Source: Psilocybe azurescens
Taxonomy: Eukaryota; Basidiomycota; Agaricomycetes; Agaricales; Agrocybaceae
NCBI GenBank assembly: GCA_023853785.1
Contig: JAJIRX010000990.1
Location: 1-62,428 of the forward strand
Direction of reading: 5' to 3'
Length of the DNA: 62,428 bases
Shown in pieces: positions 31,505-43,129 of this stretch (its first letter is position 1; the number at the start of each line of letters is the position of its first letter). The notes below the pieces were generated by a model. The model ran no database searches and was not told the origin of the DNA. It saw nothing but the letters and a program-made list of their open reading frames with translations. The position numbers and the translations under genes were made by a program.

Positions 31505-33776
31505 CTGAAGTCCGCCAACTACAACCCACCCAACACATTCCTCAACATAACAACCGTCGTCAACACACAATAGCTTTAAAATTAGTTCGACTAATGAGCC
31601 GCCCCATGCGTCAACAGATGTGATCTGTGCACGGTGAGCGCGTGCGTGGAGCATAGCAGGAGGGCGTTGACGACAGTAAATATTGGGCTGAGTGGAATGA
31701 AAGATATGGTTAGTGAGAAATATTTCTCTGAAGAGGAGAGGGAGAAAGGGAAGTGAACATCAGCAAATCTGGAAAATTCTGATTTAGCATTATTGTTTGG
31801 ACCTAGCAAGAAATAGCAATATATCGCAATACAAGATCATTGTAATATTATAAACCCCAGAGATTAAAATTTTTAAGCTATTATAAGACAATACAAGCAA
31901 ATATATTATGAGGTCATAATATTATAACAATCTCATAAACATTTGAATTGCTATATATTGCTATTTCTTGCTAGGTCCAAACAATAATGCTAAATCGGAA
32001 TTTCCCAGATTTGCTGATGAAGAGGTAGGAATATTCGAGAGATCAGGACCAAAGAATTACGAACGGTCCGCAATTGAATGACGAAGAAAAAAATCAGTAA
32101 GGAAAAGAATGAGAAACATAAGGCGCATACATCCCGCTCTCACGACATAAAACACATAGGAACGAAAAGACAACTCACTCCTCAAACAGCATGCCAATTT
32201 CTCTTCGTCGCAAGGACCATCAGCAGCGGAGAAGATACCCCACGCAGACCAATCCGCACGGTGGAGTAGGCCAATCCGGCCTACCCTAGCAGCTCGTGTC
32301 TGGCAAGGCTCGGGATGCTCGTCGAGCGGCCACGCAGTATAGCGTTGCGGGCAAAGTGTGTTGTTCTCTCACTACGAAAGCGCGCTAGCACACAAACCGT
32401 GCACAGCCGCTGATGCGATCTACAGTATCTAATCTAATCCGCCCTCGGGCAGCTCGGCCCAGATGGTCGGAACCAACTGTCACAACGGCTTTCATTCGGA
32501 CAATTCGGGAACGAGTTGGAGAACGTCGTGTTGCGCCTGTTGCGTATTGCTGTCCTGGCACCAAGGAATCGGGATATGGGGTGGCAACAACGCAGGGGAC
32601 GTCGACGACTACGTGAATTTGCCCGCCACCTTCTTCTTTGATGCCAACGAATGTAAATGTACGAGCGTCGAGCTCGACGTGTGCGCCCTTAAAGCATGAT
32701 TGTCCCCATTCCCCTTCCGGTCGTCCTCTCCCTTATCAGCGAAGTCTAAGATGAGCGAAGTGCGCTCGCTTTCCCGGTTAGTGTCGAGTCCAAGGGTGGA
32801 GGTCGACGGCGTGGTTGTGAATAAAATTACGAGGGGCGTGAGGATGGTGTGCCCATGAGGAGAGCTTACGCCGTAGCTGTGCTTGACCTGTTATACAGTG
32901 TCAGTTGGATCTATGCAGGGGGTACGAGGACGACAGAGGCGTGTAGACAAGAAAGGCAGGATGCGTACGAAAGGAGTAGAAATTTGTAATCGGATATATA
33001 ATAAAGAAGAATAATCAGAGAAAAAGAAAGGCACATACTGCCATCCCAAGTGTACATACATCATCAACTACGTCAGCGCCCATCCGAGCATCGCGTTCTT
33101 GTATTGTCCAAGACCCATGCGAAGTCGGGGACTGCGAAGAAAAGGCTGTGCACGAGAGCGATGGGGAGGTGTTCGAGTTCATGAACATCGTGGTGGTCAT
33201 GAAGCTCCTGTGTGGGTGCAGACATGTGAATAAAGAAAATAAAGCGAGTAAAGTAGGGTGGGTGGGTGAGGGTATGTAAGGTAATCGTGGATAAGGCATG
33301 GATGGCATGGACGAAAGGAGGGAAGTAGAGATGAACGGCAAATGGAATGGGAAGGGGAAACGGGAATGGGGGAAGGATGACTAACACAAGGGGAAGGAAA
33401 GATGGCATGCATGTACCCTTGCAACTTCATCAGCCCGAATGTCCGGCCCAGAACCAGGCCTAAGACCATCGAGGTGCCGGCGAGGATATACCCAGTAGTG
33501 CATAGGAGAGACGCCTCGAGAATGGACCGTATAAAAGGAGGAACGATAGGAGTTCAGAATGTGTGGATGTCAGAAAAGACAGATAACAGAGCACGCCGTA
33601 GAATACAGTAAAAGAATGCAAGGAAACGGAACAGAAGAGAGACGCACACTGAATACAGCCAGGAGAAGATCACCAAACGGAATCTCCTTACCCATCTCCT
33701 GGTTGAGATAAGCGTGGTATCTCGACCCAGCGGATATTGGATGCTTTACTTGGAGGTGTATCACGTCACATGACAT
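31505..33776 (-). pseudogene. Auxin efflux carrier family, copy 2, pseudogene
   Basis: From right to left: exon 1 survives (33776 down, HAYLNQEMGKEIPFGDLLLA). The exon-2 end GYILAG is joined directly to TSMVLGLVLGRTFGL, removing exon 3 and half of exon 4. Parts of the exon-5 membrane segment (33060-33210) and short loop pieces (32640-32900) follow. Then a foreign-looking stretch (32230-32460), an intron-borne inverted-repeat insertion (31758-32019), and the last exon (FTVVNALLLC...) with altered frame. Multiple deletions and frame changes mean no product. It was useful for showing that copy 1 carries an extra base before its fourth intron. Confidence 0.8.
31758..32019. mobile_element. 262-bp inverted-repeat element in the carrier pseudogene
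   Basis: The arms 31758-31831 and 31946-32019 are inverted copies (CATCAGCAAATCTGG, TTTAGCATTATTGTTTGG, ACCTAGCAAGAAATAGCAAT) around an AT-rich loop. The flanks are GAA and AAG, so any duplication is only 2-3 bases and uncertain. It lies in what was the last intron of the carrier copy. Confidence 0.8.
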
Positions 33777-34485
33777 CTTTCACCGTACCATACGTATATA
33801 CTGTTTTGGTGCGACGCATCTGAGTCGTTTGACGCTGTTCAGGGTAGGTCTACAGTGGCGGGTTTAGCATATATTGAAATTAAAATCTAGTGCCATGGGA
33901 ATTTGGAATGTTATAGACGTGGACGTGGAGGTCTGGGTATAATACAGAACAATTTACTATAATGTCGCACTGAGTTTAATGTGATACGAACTTGAGCTTA
34001 AGTAAAAAGCATTGAACAAAGAATGGATACATCATCGCAGCACGCCACAACAATAAAATGAGGTACATGATGTCGTACAACAATCGACGACTGTTGTAGT
34101 CACGCAAAAATGAAAACAGCACGGTATAAATTTGCAACAGTTTAAACCAGAAAGCTGAGCGTATAAAACACAGGAATCAAAATAAAGACATGATATGGGT
34201 GCAGTGCGACAAACTATGACAGGAGAATTCATACGGACTCTGGTAGACATCTCTACTACTCTGCATGCGAGTGGGTCAGTTTTAACACGTGTATCTGACA
34301 AGGTAATGCCTGTTAATACCGCAGATCTCTGATCAGTCAAGCTTCTGAGTCGTATATAGTGACGGACAGTCATGGAGTAGACGCAAGGAAAGACCAAGGA
34401 AAGACACGTCGCCAAAAATGGATCATGACTTACATTGGGTCTACATGCATGGGGTTTAGATTTGGTAAAGTTGGGATAACTTTAC
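33777..34485. other. No recognisable gene
   Basis: Only short frames occur (longest 127 codons at 34032-34415, minus, cysteine-rich and unlike any known family). This is the spacer between the minus-strand carrier remnant and the plus-strand synthetase remnant. Confidence 0.4.
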
Positions 34486-34751
34486 TGCTACTACGCCGAC
34501 TGCAAGAAAACTGCAAGCCATCTTGAAGGCCGGAATAAGGGTTATGACGCCGAAAGGGGTTAAAAGTTGTCGACAAAAATTGTCGCACATGACCGATCCC
34601 AAAGAGACCATCCCGTCACCTCCTCTCTTTTCTCATCTTCCAAGAGTTCCCCCTGTTGGGCTTCAAGCTGCAGGTGCTTTTACTTTCAGAACACAAACAA
34701 AAACATACAACCCGCGTTCTCTCTCCCTCGCCGCACATCAAACTCAAAAGC

Positions 34752-35947
34752 ATGGCCTCATCTATACCCCCACTGCCCGCCGTCTCGGCCACGGATCCCT
34801 TCAAATGTGTCTTGGACTCATTCCGGATATCTACGGACCAGATCCTCTCGAATGCGCTGCCGCCTAGGCTGGAGCAGTCGTCAACTATGTGAAGAAGAGA
34901 AAAGACTTTACGGTTGCGCTCCCTCGGCTCCCAACTCCAGGGAAGTTCGAAGAGACAGGCTAAAGTCATCGAAAACGTATGTCTTCCGTACTCTCTGATG
35001 TATTCATACAACTAAAGACACTCAACTCAAACTCACACCGCACAGCTCCAACCGGAAGGATGGGTCAGATCCGGGATGGAACATCCATCTACATAATGCG
35101 CGACAATCGTTGGCGCGATCAAGCACTGCGAAAAATGCAAATTCGAAGTGATATGTGTCGTATCCTCCCAACATGACCTGCATTTCGCGAAATTCTTCAA
35201 AGTTTTCGAACCAATGGACTTCCCCTTGGCATCCTCGCTCGTGCACAGCAACACGATCTCATACAGGGAATAAGTACAGCGAAGGGCACAGTGGTGTTCC
35301 TGGATGAGATTGAGATTATCAAGGTGGCGGGGAATGTGATACAGGAGCGGATGATGACGAATGAGGAGAAGTATAAGGCAATGGTGGATCCGGAGAAGAC
35401 ACCGCTTGAGATTGGGATTACGCATGCCAAGACTCACGATATGGAGGTGCGTTGGCTTTCTTCCCTTTCTTCCATTTCTTTTCGTCATGCTAACATTTGT
35501 CAATGTATTCTCGCTAGAATTGGCATATACACATTAAACTGGGCTCGCGTGGAATCTTTCGAAGGTGACACCGGCGTTATCTCCAATACGCACTCCGCCT
35601 TACATCCATATCCTGCAAAAACCTGTCCCCCATCCCTCTCCCCTGCCTCCCTCATCTCTTTCCTCCTCCTCTCTTCCTACACGTGCGCACGCGGTATTGA
35701 GTTCCTCCTGAGTATATACCCGGAGGTCGTGAAGACTGCGATAAAGACAGAAGCGGAGTCGCAATGTGACGCTCGCGTTTAGACTGGCGCATGCAATCAG
35801 CAGTGCGTGGGATACGTTATTTTGAAGGGGGAGGAGGGATGAATAGAGGGCGCGAGCGAAGATGATCTTGTAGCAGTGTGCGAGGGAGGCATTGGGCGGT
35901 GCGGTGTGATGGATCTGTTGAGTTTGCAGCCGCTGGAGAGGATATAG
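34752..35947 (+). pseudogene. Cytosolic arginyl-tRNA synthetase remnant A
   Basis: The first exon frame (DPFKCVLDSFRISTDQILSN) matches the N-terminal domain of fungal cytosolic arginyl-tRNA synthetase. It stops after 46 codons, and pieces then jump from the N-terminal domain to the late catalytic region (VFLDEI.. GNVIQERMMTNEEKY, DPEKTPLEIGITHAKT) and the anticodon-binding C-terminus (HPEV-like YPEVVK, RLAHAISS, LSLQPLER). The HIGH-containing central part of the active site is missing altogether. Several stops and frame changes occur. The copy cannot charge tRNA, so a working gene for this essential enzyme must lie elsewhere. Confidence 0.8.
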
Positions 35948-36136
35948 AGCGGTAGGTCTTCCTGAGTCTGGAGATATTCTCTTGTGTTTGAGACTCGAGC
36001 GCTAATCCCATTATCCAATTTCCAGGTCGTACGATGGCATCGTTCTGGGATCACATTTGAATGTGAGCCCCATCGCCTATAAGCCCTCTTATTGTTCAAG
36101 CCCGTTGCATCCTTCAGCTATATTCAAGCGCACAAA

Positions 36137-36301
36137 CTACTCATCGTCACTGCCTGTAAGCCTCTGGATGGCCACCTTGATGTAATCCGGTACAGGCACC
36201 GCATCGATATACTCCCACTTTCTCTCCCGCTTGCCTACAACCCTATCCCTCAGGCTATCGTTAGCCGTACCACAACTCCCCACTCGCATATACACCCACA
36301 T
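36137..36301 (-). CDS. 54-residue ORF convergent with the synthetase remnant, unknown
   Basis: A short frame (start MWVYMRVG, centre GKRERKWEYIDAVPVPDY, end KVAIQRLTGSDDE) is recognisable at the same relative position after all three synthetase remnants (also about 42925-43098 and 46821-46990). The copies diverge at some codons but keep the KRERKWEYIDA-like core, which suggests the C-terminal end of a once-real protein. Here alone it is open from ATG to stop. The family is not recognised. It may be only the last exon of a truncated gene. Confidence 0.4.
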   Translation of the reverse strand: MWVYMRVGSCGTANDSLRDRVVGKRERKWEYIDAVPVPDYIKVAIQRLTGSDDE

Positions 36302-37035
36302 CTCGATTTACATATACATCCACATTTCTTTCAAATGCTCACCCACCACTACCCGGCGCACGCTCTGGACTTGGCATGGAGTCTATTATTTTAACGACGC
36401 AAAACGATGTCGACTTATAGACAACACCATAGAACAGAGGACCGTGGGTCCTTCGACGAAGCGTGATTGTACGACTTCCATTTTCAATCCTGGTCCGAGT
36501 TGTCCCGTCTCTTCCCTTCAGAATCTCCGCTTACAATATCGATTTCAATCTCATCCTATCAACAGTGTTCGTCTTATTCGCAGAAGCCTCCCACTCACCA
36601 CATAGTATTTCGGTCCTTACGTCGGTCCAATATGACAGCCTCTTCGTTTCTTTGTATTGCTCCTTTTCCGTATATATATAACTGCCGTTCTAATAAGCAT
36701 ACAGTATGCGTTACGCTAGGCAGAGCTCGATACCCCGCCTCTCATCGCCTCACTTGCTTTCGATATTCGAGGTGCTTGGAGTGTCGACTCTTGAGGCGAG
36801 TCAGGCAACTATATGTTTAACTGCTGGAGGAGTGGCATTCTTTATTCACATTTGAAGTTACATCTACTCTTTTCTACAAGCTGTACCGGCGCGTTCCAAC
36901 TATGCAAGCATGACCTTGCGCACACCCCAACTTGTACTACAATTAACACTCATACTCTTGACAGGATCCATTAAATGCTTCCGTTCCCTTCTTTCATCAG
37001 AGTGCCTTGACTTGGTCGGAGTCAATCGTTTTTAA
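36302..37035. other. Duplicated non-coding spacer
   Basis: No gene is seen. The stretch from about 36590 is almost identical to 47275 onward and contains a TATATATATA tract at 36669-36678. It is simply part of the segmental duplication. Confidence 0.5.
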
Positions 37036-40000
37036 TTATGATTCGCCTTCATCCGTCGTATAAACATCGTGCGAATCATATACGTGCGTTTTAGATCGGA
37101 TTTCGCCCCGCAATATCCTCCTAGATTCCCGAGTCCTAAGCCCCGAAAGCCAGTCTGTTAATGAGCCAAACTCTGGGGTGAGAGGGAAATGCGGTCGTAC
37201 TTCTATACGACATAAATGAGGACAATAAAAACTGTAGAGTTACCCTTCAAACATACCTTCAAGAAATCTATAGCTAGAGAGCAGAACCCAAACGGCGGTC
37301 TCCATTGATGGCGAGGATGTATCTTTGGACACAGGTAATGCAGTGCACGTAGTGCATTCAAGTTGTGCTGTGTTGGAATCGCATAAGGCAGACACTTGAT
37401 AAACGGTAGAAAAAATTTCTTTGTAATTAGTTCCCAGTTTTGTTCGAAATTGGCGTTCAGCGCAGCGTATTGGATTTTTACGAGCACGTTGAGAAGGAAT
37501 GCGGCAAGATGAGGATACCAGTCGTAAGGGCTGATGGCTGAACTTCCTCTCTTGCACACACTTGCTCGTGGAACTCAGTTATCCATCTGTGATAGGCGAC
37601 AGAATTGATACTAGGCATCATATGACAGTATTCGTCGTGAGCCAGAGTCTTCTCCTCAACGATGGAGTAGGGTCCGTCATGGGGTGGAGGTGTTATATAT
37701 AATGATACAGACGGAATTGCTGCATTACCACTGATCATCCAAAGTTTAGAGTAATAGGGGTCTGTGAAGTATGGCAAGTAGCCGATTTCGAATATTCGTT
37801 TGGCAACATATAACATTGTTTGAGGAAGGCGACTATCGTGATCTTTGATAATGTCTTTGCTGGGTTCTGACTGGTATATAGATGGCAGCGGTAAATCAGT
37901 GACCGGCATATGATGATGTTGGCACTCACCATCTGCCTGTAAAACCAGCCCATCGCTCCCAACACCAAATCAATCGAGTTTAAATTGTCACATAAAGAAT
38001 CCCAGAAAGATGTATCCATTATGATGTTGAATATTTGCATTTTCTTAGGATCTTCAAAGTATTCTTTGGAGTGTATGTCCGAAATTTGGCTGTATCGTAA
38101 GAAGCATTCGGCAGTACACATAAACTCCAATTGAAGTGGAACCAATAATTGGTCATCATTTCTGCGGTATATCCTGTCAAAGTGCTGAGCACTGAGACCT
38201 ACTATCTGAGGGTCCCATGCTCCAACACGTTGGTTTTCCTGACATTGGCCTTGGACCTTGTGACGCATGGCTGAAAAGACAGGACCTCTATTTATACACC
38301 ATATATAGTCTCCGTCACCATGGAGGAAATTAAAGTATACCAAGTCGGGGAGGTGTTGGAGATCAGATACAATGGTATCCAGACCAATATTCATTGACTC
38401 CGAGATATCCTTGATGGTATGCTCATGCTCTATCCCGGAAGAGTCAGAACTGTATAAATCGATGTATGCGAAGGTTGCTGAGTTTTTGGGTGATCGGTCC
38501 ATGATCTGCTGTGCTGAAATTGTTTGAGCAACAGCGAGATCGTCTGTGAGAGACTGAAGTAGGTGTCGGTGGTTTTTACGCCAATACTGACCGTCCACGG
38601 CCCACCCAGATTGCATACTGTTAAGAAAATCCAGGACAGAGGTTGTAAACCAGTACAGATGACTTGCTTGGGCGACATGCGAAGGTTTGCGGACAATGAT
38701 CTTGTGAAGGCTTTCACAAAGTTCCTCTAATACATTGGCGATACATCTCACATCGAGTCTGACGCGCATCGGCAGATCCTGAAATCCATTAAGCATGTTA
38801 CGATAGATTGATAGTCCGATACTGTCAAAAAATGTGTATATCAGTGTCCTTATATATTTTCAAAACACAAAAATGCTACGGCGCTTACCGTCGTATAGTT
38901 CGCTCGGCCCGTGGACTATCCTGAACAATATCGACCCCGAGCATAAGCAAGGTGAGCACAAATTCAGTCGCAACAGCGTTCAAATTAATTGCATGCTCTC
39001 CTGACCTTGACTCATCTAAGAGAAATTCTCGGAACGATAGGTGACTGAATGAAATTGATGCCTCTACCAATGGAGATCCAAAGATCGGCTCTAGCCTACG
39101 GAGTTCTTCGGAGTATTCAACCTTGGATATCCTGATCAAGGAGCTTAAGCCCCTCAACACCAGTTGAATCTCTCCCGAATCAACTCCCAGCATTTCCTGA
39201 ATTGTTTTTCGCTAAATTCGAGCAAAAAGACCACCAAGGACACGTTTCATTGTGTGTGGTCGAGGGTATGACGACAGGATGGTGGCATAGAGTTTATCGA
39301 GATCCGAAAATGCTGATGCATGATGTGGTCCAGGCGTCGTCAATATCCGGAGTTGTTCTCGGGGGTCACAGAAATCGGACGAGGCGCCAACAAATTCCAG
39401 GACTGTGGATGCGTACACGAACTGGCCAGAAGCACTGTGCACAAATCGCTGGATAATATGATGTGGAGGCCAAGGACGCGGGATAGAAGACATTATTCGA
39501 ATATTCTCCTCGTAAATCTTGTCGAATCTCTCTCGAAGATACCTCTCAATATCCCTATCTGCGTCACTATCGTCTCGTAGACAGAGCGGCTTTGTAACGT
39601 GTACCAAAGGTCCAATTTCGAACGAATCGGAAATCCAGTACTCGGGGCGACTAACAATGAGAAATCGGAGGGGATATTGTACTCGGTGATCGCATTGGAT
39701 ATGAGTGAAAGAATTTCGGACTGCATTCGTTTAGACCCTGCGCATTCATCTAAACCGTCAATGATAACTGTGGGGTTATGCACAGGCCAGTCAGTGACAA
39801 GTAATAATGGCTCTATAATGAGGTATCGGAGTTGGACGTCGATAGATGTAGTCGGAAGAGCAGGATTATCAAGCATAGCAGCGTCAATTTGGGCACGAAA
39901 GGATGGGAAATTGAGGGCGAGCTGGTATGAAATTGTTGAGAATAACTTTGTCCCGTCACCACGTCTAACTGCATCCTTGGTGAAGAAGAAGCTCCCGGCA

Positions 40001-40450
40001 TACTTGCTATCGTCCGAGATCTCCTTCAGATAAACGGCAATGGAGTGGGCGATGGCAGATTTGCCGGCTCCTGCTGGTCCGTTGAGCCAAAGCGCTCGTT
40101 CCTTGGGAGTGGGGTCGTTGATCCAGTCCAGTATTGTGTTGATTATCTTCTCGCGAGTGCCGGGGTGGCATTTTGCAGGAGGGAATCGCTCTGCAGAGTT
40201 ATACATAGCATCAGCTGCGATGTGCTGCCCCAGAATGTGCAGTCCTATTGATTCAGAATCAGTATAAACGCCCAGTATATGATGTCTACTGGCTCTCACC
40301 TGCGTCCCTTCCTCCGTCGTAGTGATTTTCTTCTACTTGTCGAAAGCTCCCGCCAGTAATCATGACGTTCCTGGCACCTTGGAGTAGCTGCATACCCGAG
40401 TTGAGGGTGCGATGCGAGCGTATTGAGGAATATTTCTCGTCTTTAGGCAT
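37036..40450 (-). pseudogene. NACHT-domain NLR protein, left copy, with frame breaks
   Basis: Exons 40450-40300, 40244-38889, 38821-37930, 37870-37257 and 37202-37036 give about 1060 codons. The N-terminus (GMQLLQGARNVMITGGSF) is the short leader typical of mushroom NLRs. The NACHT ATPase follows with P-loop GPAGAGKS (residues about 106-113) and Walker B VIIDGLDE (210-217). A long helical C-terminal region without clear repeats completes it (e.g. SGEIQLVLRGLSSLI, ASISFSHLSFREFLLDES). Such proteins are thought to sense non-self and trigger defence or incompatibility in fungi. One base is missing near 39663 (before FLIVSRPEYWISDSF), and the frame or a TAG breaks it near 39209. One further break lies near 37560 and one in the last exon. 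It is likely a recent pseudogene unless these are sequence errors. Confidence 0.75.
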
Positions 40451-41600
40451 TGTACTAGGGCTTTGTGAAGGAGGAAACAGTTGCTAACGGTGCCCACGGC
40501 GTGGAGCAGCACAGAAGTTAAGTGAATTCACACGGCTACGTGCCCTAGAGAAGTTCATGCAGTACAACGTTGTGACGTGCACTGCAATGTGCTGGATATA
40601 AATACTGCTATTAATAGTCACCACATCCTGTACATGTCTCAAATTGCTCTTAATCTTCACCCCAATAGCCTTGATAATCTTGACACCATTAGGACTGCGG
40701 AAAGACGAGGCAGAAGGCATTCACCTATGTCGCTCACTGTACAATATCGCAGTATATCACAGAGTCGGACTACACAACGGTGCTGTATTTCCGACGGAGT
40801 CCGCATGTACAGCTTTAGTACTGGACAAGTGCAACTCCCATGACAGTGACAGTTGGAAGCAATGCACTGGAAGGCGGTGTTATTCTATTCCCAAAACTGG
40901 GTTGGACACCGCAAAATCACCCCCTTCTATGTCTAACTTGCCTGCGATCGGGCCGTCGTATTGAAACCTCCGCAAGCGGGAGCGTTGTTGTTAGCGCGTC
41001 CAATCCATGGAATCCTCTTATCGTGTCAAGTGCGCACAGTTTAAAATGGTATACGACTCAATAGATGGTCATAGCCCCGCTAGCACACATGCTAGTACCC
41101 CTTTACTTGTTGAGTCAGGGACATGGCTGTGAATCCAGCTCTCTTGTCGGAAAGTCAGTACCATATGCGGTTGTCACTGAATTTACCCGAGATTGCGATG
41201 TGACTGCATTCTTTGCACTTTCCCAACTGTCCCAAGTGGTGGTTAACAAAGTCATCTTTTCTCACTTTTGACATGCAAAGTGACTTTGTGCGCGCAAAAG
41301 TGAAGTGTGAGAAAACTGACAATGAATGTGAACGTGATAGCAACTTTACTATTTTCTATCCTGCGTAGGGCTGTGTCAAGACTGATATGGTCGATCGACT
41401 AATGAGCACCTTTAGGCAAGCACTACCAGTTCTGGCGCTCCGTGAAACGGTCCGGGTCCTTCCCCTCCGTTTAATTTGTGTGCTGGTGCAGAGTACATAT
41501 AGAGTAAGCGGCGGCGTGGTTCTAGTGCTTTGTGTCTTCCAATAAGAAATTATCCTTGGAGTGAGATATCCACTCACTGTCTGATGTATGGTTTTCATCA
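40451..41600. other. No recognisable gene
   Basis: This is the upstream side of the left NLR. From 40580 to 41150 it resembles 50450-51010 of the right copy. No coding frame or element could be supported. Positions 41160-41350 have no counterpart in the right copy. Confidence 0.45.
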
Positions 41601-42729
41601 TAATGCACGAAACATTACTGCTACGCCGACTTCAAGAGTCAGTGTTTTGCCACCAAAAGAGGCTAATATTTGGCGAAGAGATGTTGCACGTGATGGATCC
41701 CAACACGTCATTCGCGTTCACAAAAATTGTTGCAGACAACCTTGTCGATTCAATTTGGCCGTCCTTTCACTCCTCTCAATTCTCTCCCGCTCTTTCCTCA
41801 TGCAGCCAAGAGATCTCTCTGCTGCGCTTTACACTTCAGGCACTTTCGTTTACACGCAACACTACGCCGACTTACAACCTGACATGCGACATTGGCAGCG
41901 CAATCACGCGCTGCAAGCAATACATTCTCTTCTCGCAACAAGATCTGCATCTCTCCCAATTCTTCAAAGTGCTCGAGCTTCCTCTGGAAGTCCTCGCTCG
42001 TGCAGATCAACTGCCGGTCCTTACGAGGAATGAGCACTAGGAGGAGGACAGTGGTGTTTTTGGACGACATCATCAAGGAGGCGGGGAATGTGATGCATGA
42101 GCAGATGATGAAGAACGAGGACAAGTATGATACTGTGCCGAATTCGGAGGAGATGGCGCTTTAGACTGGGATTACGGGAGTTAAGATCAAGCGAAGAGGT
42201 ACGTGTCTGCACGCGTTGTCCTCTTATCTTCCTTTCCCCCTTTTTTGGTTTTGTTATTGACTAATTTGGTTCGTTTCATTCAGGATCGGAAATTACACAT
42301 TGGACTGGGATCACATGAAACCCTTCGCAGGCGACACAGGCCCTTGGCCTTAAGGCCTTACCTCCAACGCGCCCACGTCTGCCTTGCATTCATATCCCAC
42401 AAAAACCCGTCCCTCATCCTCCTTCTCCCTCATCCTCTATTATCATCTCCCACCTCTTATCCTACACACACGCTAAGGACATCCCATTCCTCCTGGGCAC
42501 CCATCCCGATGTCATCAAAATCACGATGAAGACCCAGGAGCCGTCAGGTGTGATAACGTTCGCGTTTCGGCTGGCTCATGCGATCAGCAGTGTGTGGGAT
42601 GTGGTTAATGTGAAGGGAGAGAAGGACGGGGAGAAGGCTCAGGCGAAGATGTTTTTGTATGAATGTGTGCGGGAGGTGTCGGCGTGTGCAGTGCGGTTAT
42701 TGAGTTTGAGGCCGCTGGAGAGGACGTAG
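41600..42729 (+). pseudogene. Cytosolic arginyl-tRNA synthetase remnant B
   Basis: The N-terminal region is scrambled. From about 41920 the trace reads SQQDLHLSQFFKVLEL, MSTRRRTVVFLDDIIKEAGN, MHEQMMKNEDKY and then, after an intron, the anticodon-binding end (LLGTHPDVIKITMKTQEPSG, FRLAHAISSVWD, MFLYECVREVSA, LSLRPLER, stop 42727-42729). An in-frame TAG at about 42162 replaces the codon before TGITGVK. Of the three remnants this has the best-preserved C-terminal domain but no N-terminal or active-site core. Confidence 0.8.
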
Positions 42730-42924
42730 TTCTGTTCGTCTTTGTGTGTGGAGATGTTGTCTGGTGTTCGAGGGTCAAGCGCTGTTTGGATCGTCCAATT
42801 TCTAGGTCGCACAATGGTATCATCCTGGGATTGCGTTTGTATTTGTGCTTGAATGCCTTCGAATACTCTTATCGTTCCGCGCCCATCGCATCCTTTGGCT
42901 ATATTCGGGCGCACAAGTCTGCTC

Positions 42925-43098
42925 GCCGTCACCGCCCATAGGCCTCTGGGTGAACGCTTTCTGGTGATCTAATACAGGCTCCGCGTCAACACACTTCCAC
43001 TTTTTCTCCTGCTCAAGCACAAAATTATTCTTTAGGCTATAGCCTGAGCGCTGCTCCCCAATAGCATATCCAACCCCGATGGCAATGTACGTGTACAC
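42925..43098 (-). pseudogene. Second copy of the short convergent ORF
   Basis: The minus-strand frame starts MYTYIAIGVGYAIGEQRSGY and continues KWKCVDAEPVLDHQKAFTQR, aligning with the 54-residue frame at 36137-36301 but running on past the stop. It lies directly downstream of synthetase remnant B and convergent to it, as in the other two copies. Confidence 0.4.
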
Positions 43099-43129
43099 CT
43101 ACTTTCCCATTGACGGCCCACCCGCTATC

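Larger units (their letters stand above)
34600..41470 (+). repeat. Segmental duplication, left copy
   Basis: This interval and 45290-51127 align in the same order and orientation: synthetase remnant, short convergent frame, NLR gene on the minus strand, and about 1 kb beyond the NLR start. Long near-identical stretches occur throughout, such as the 36600-36830 and 47280-47520 pair. The left copy is longer mainly because it keeps the NACHT-coding part and an extra piece at about 41160-41350. Confidence 0.85.
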
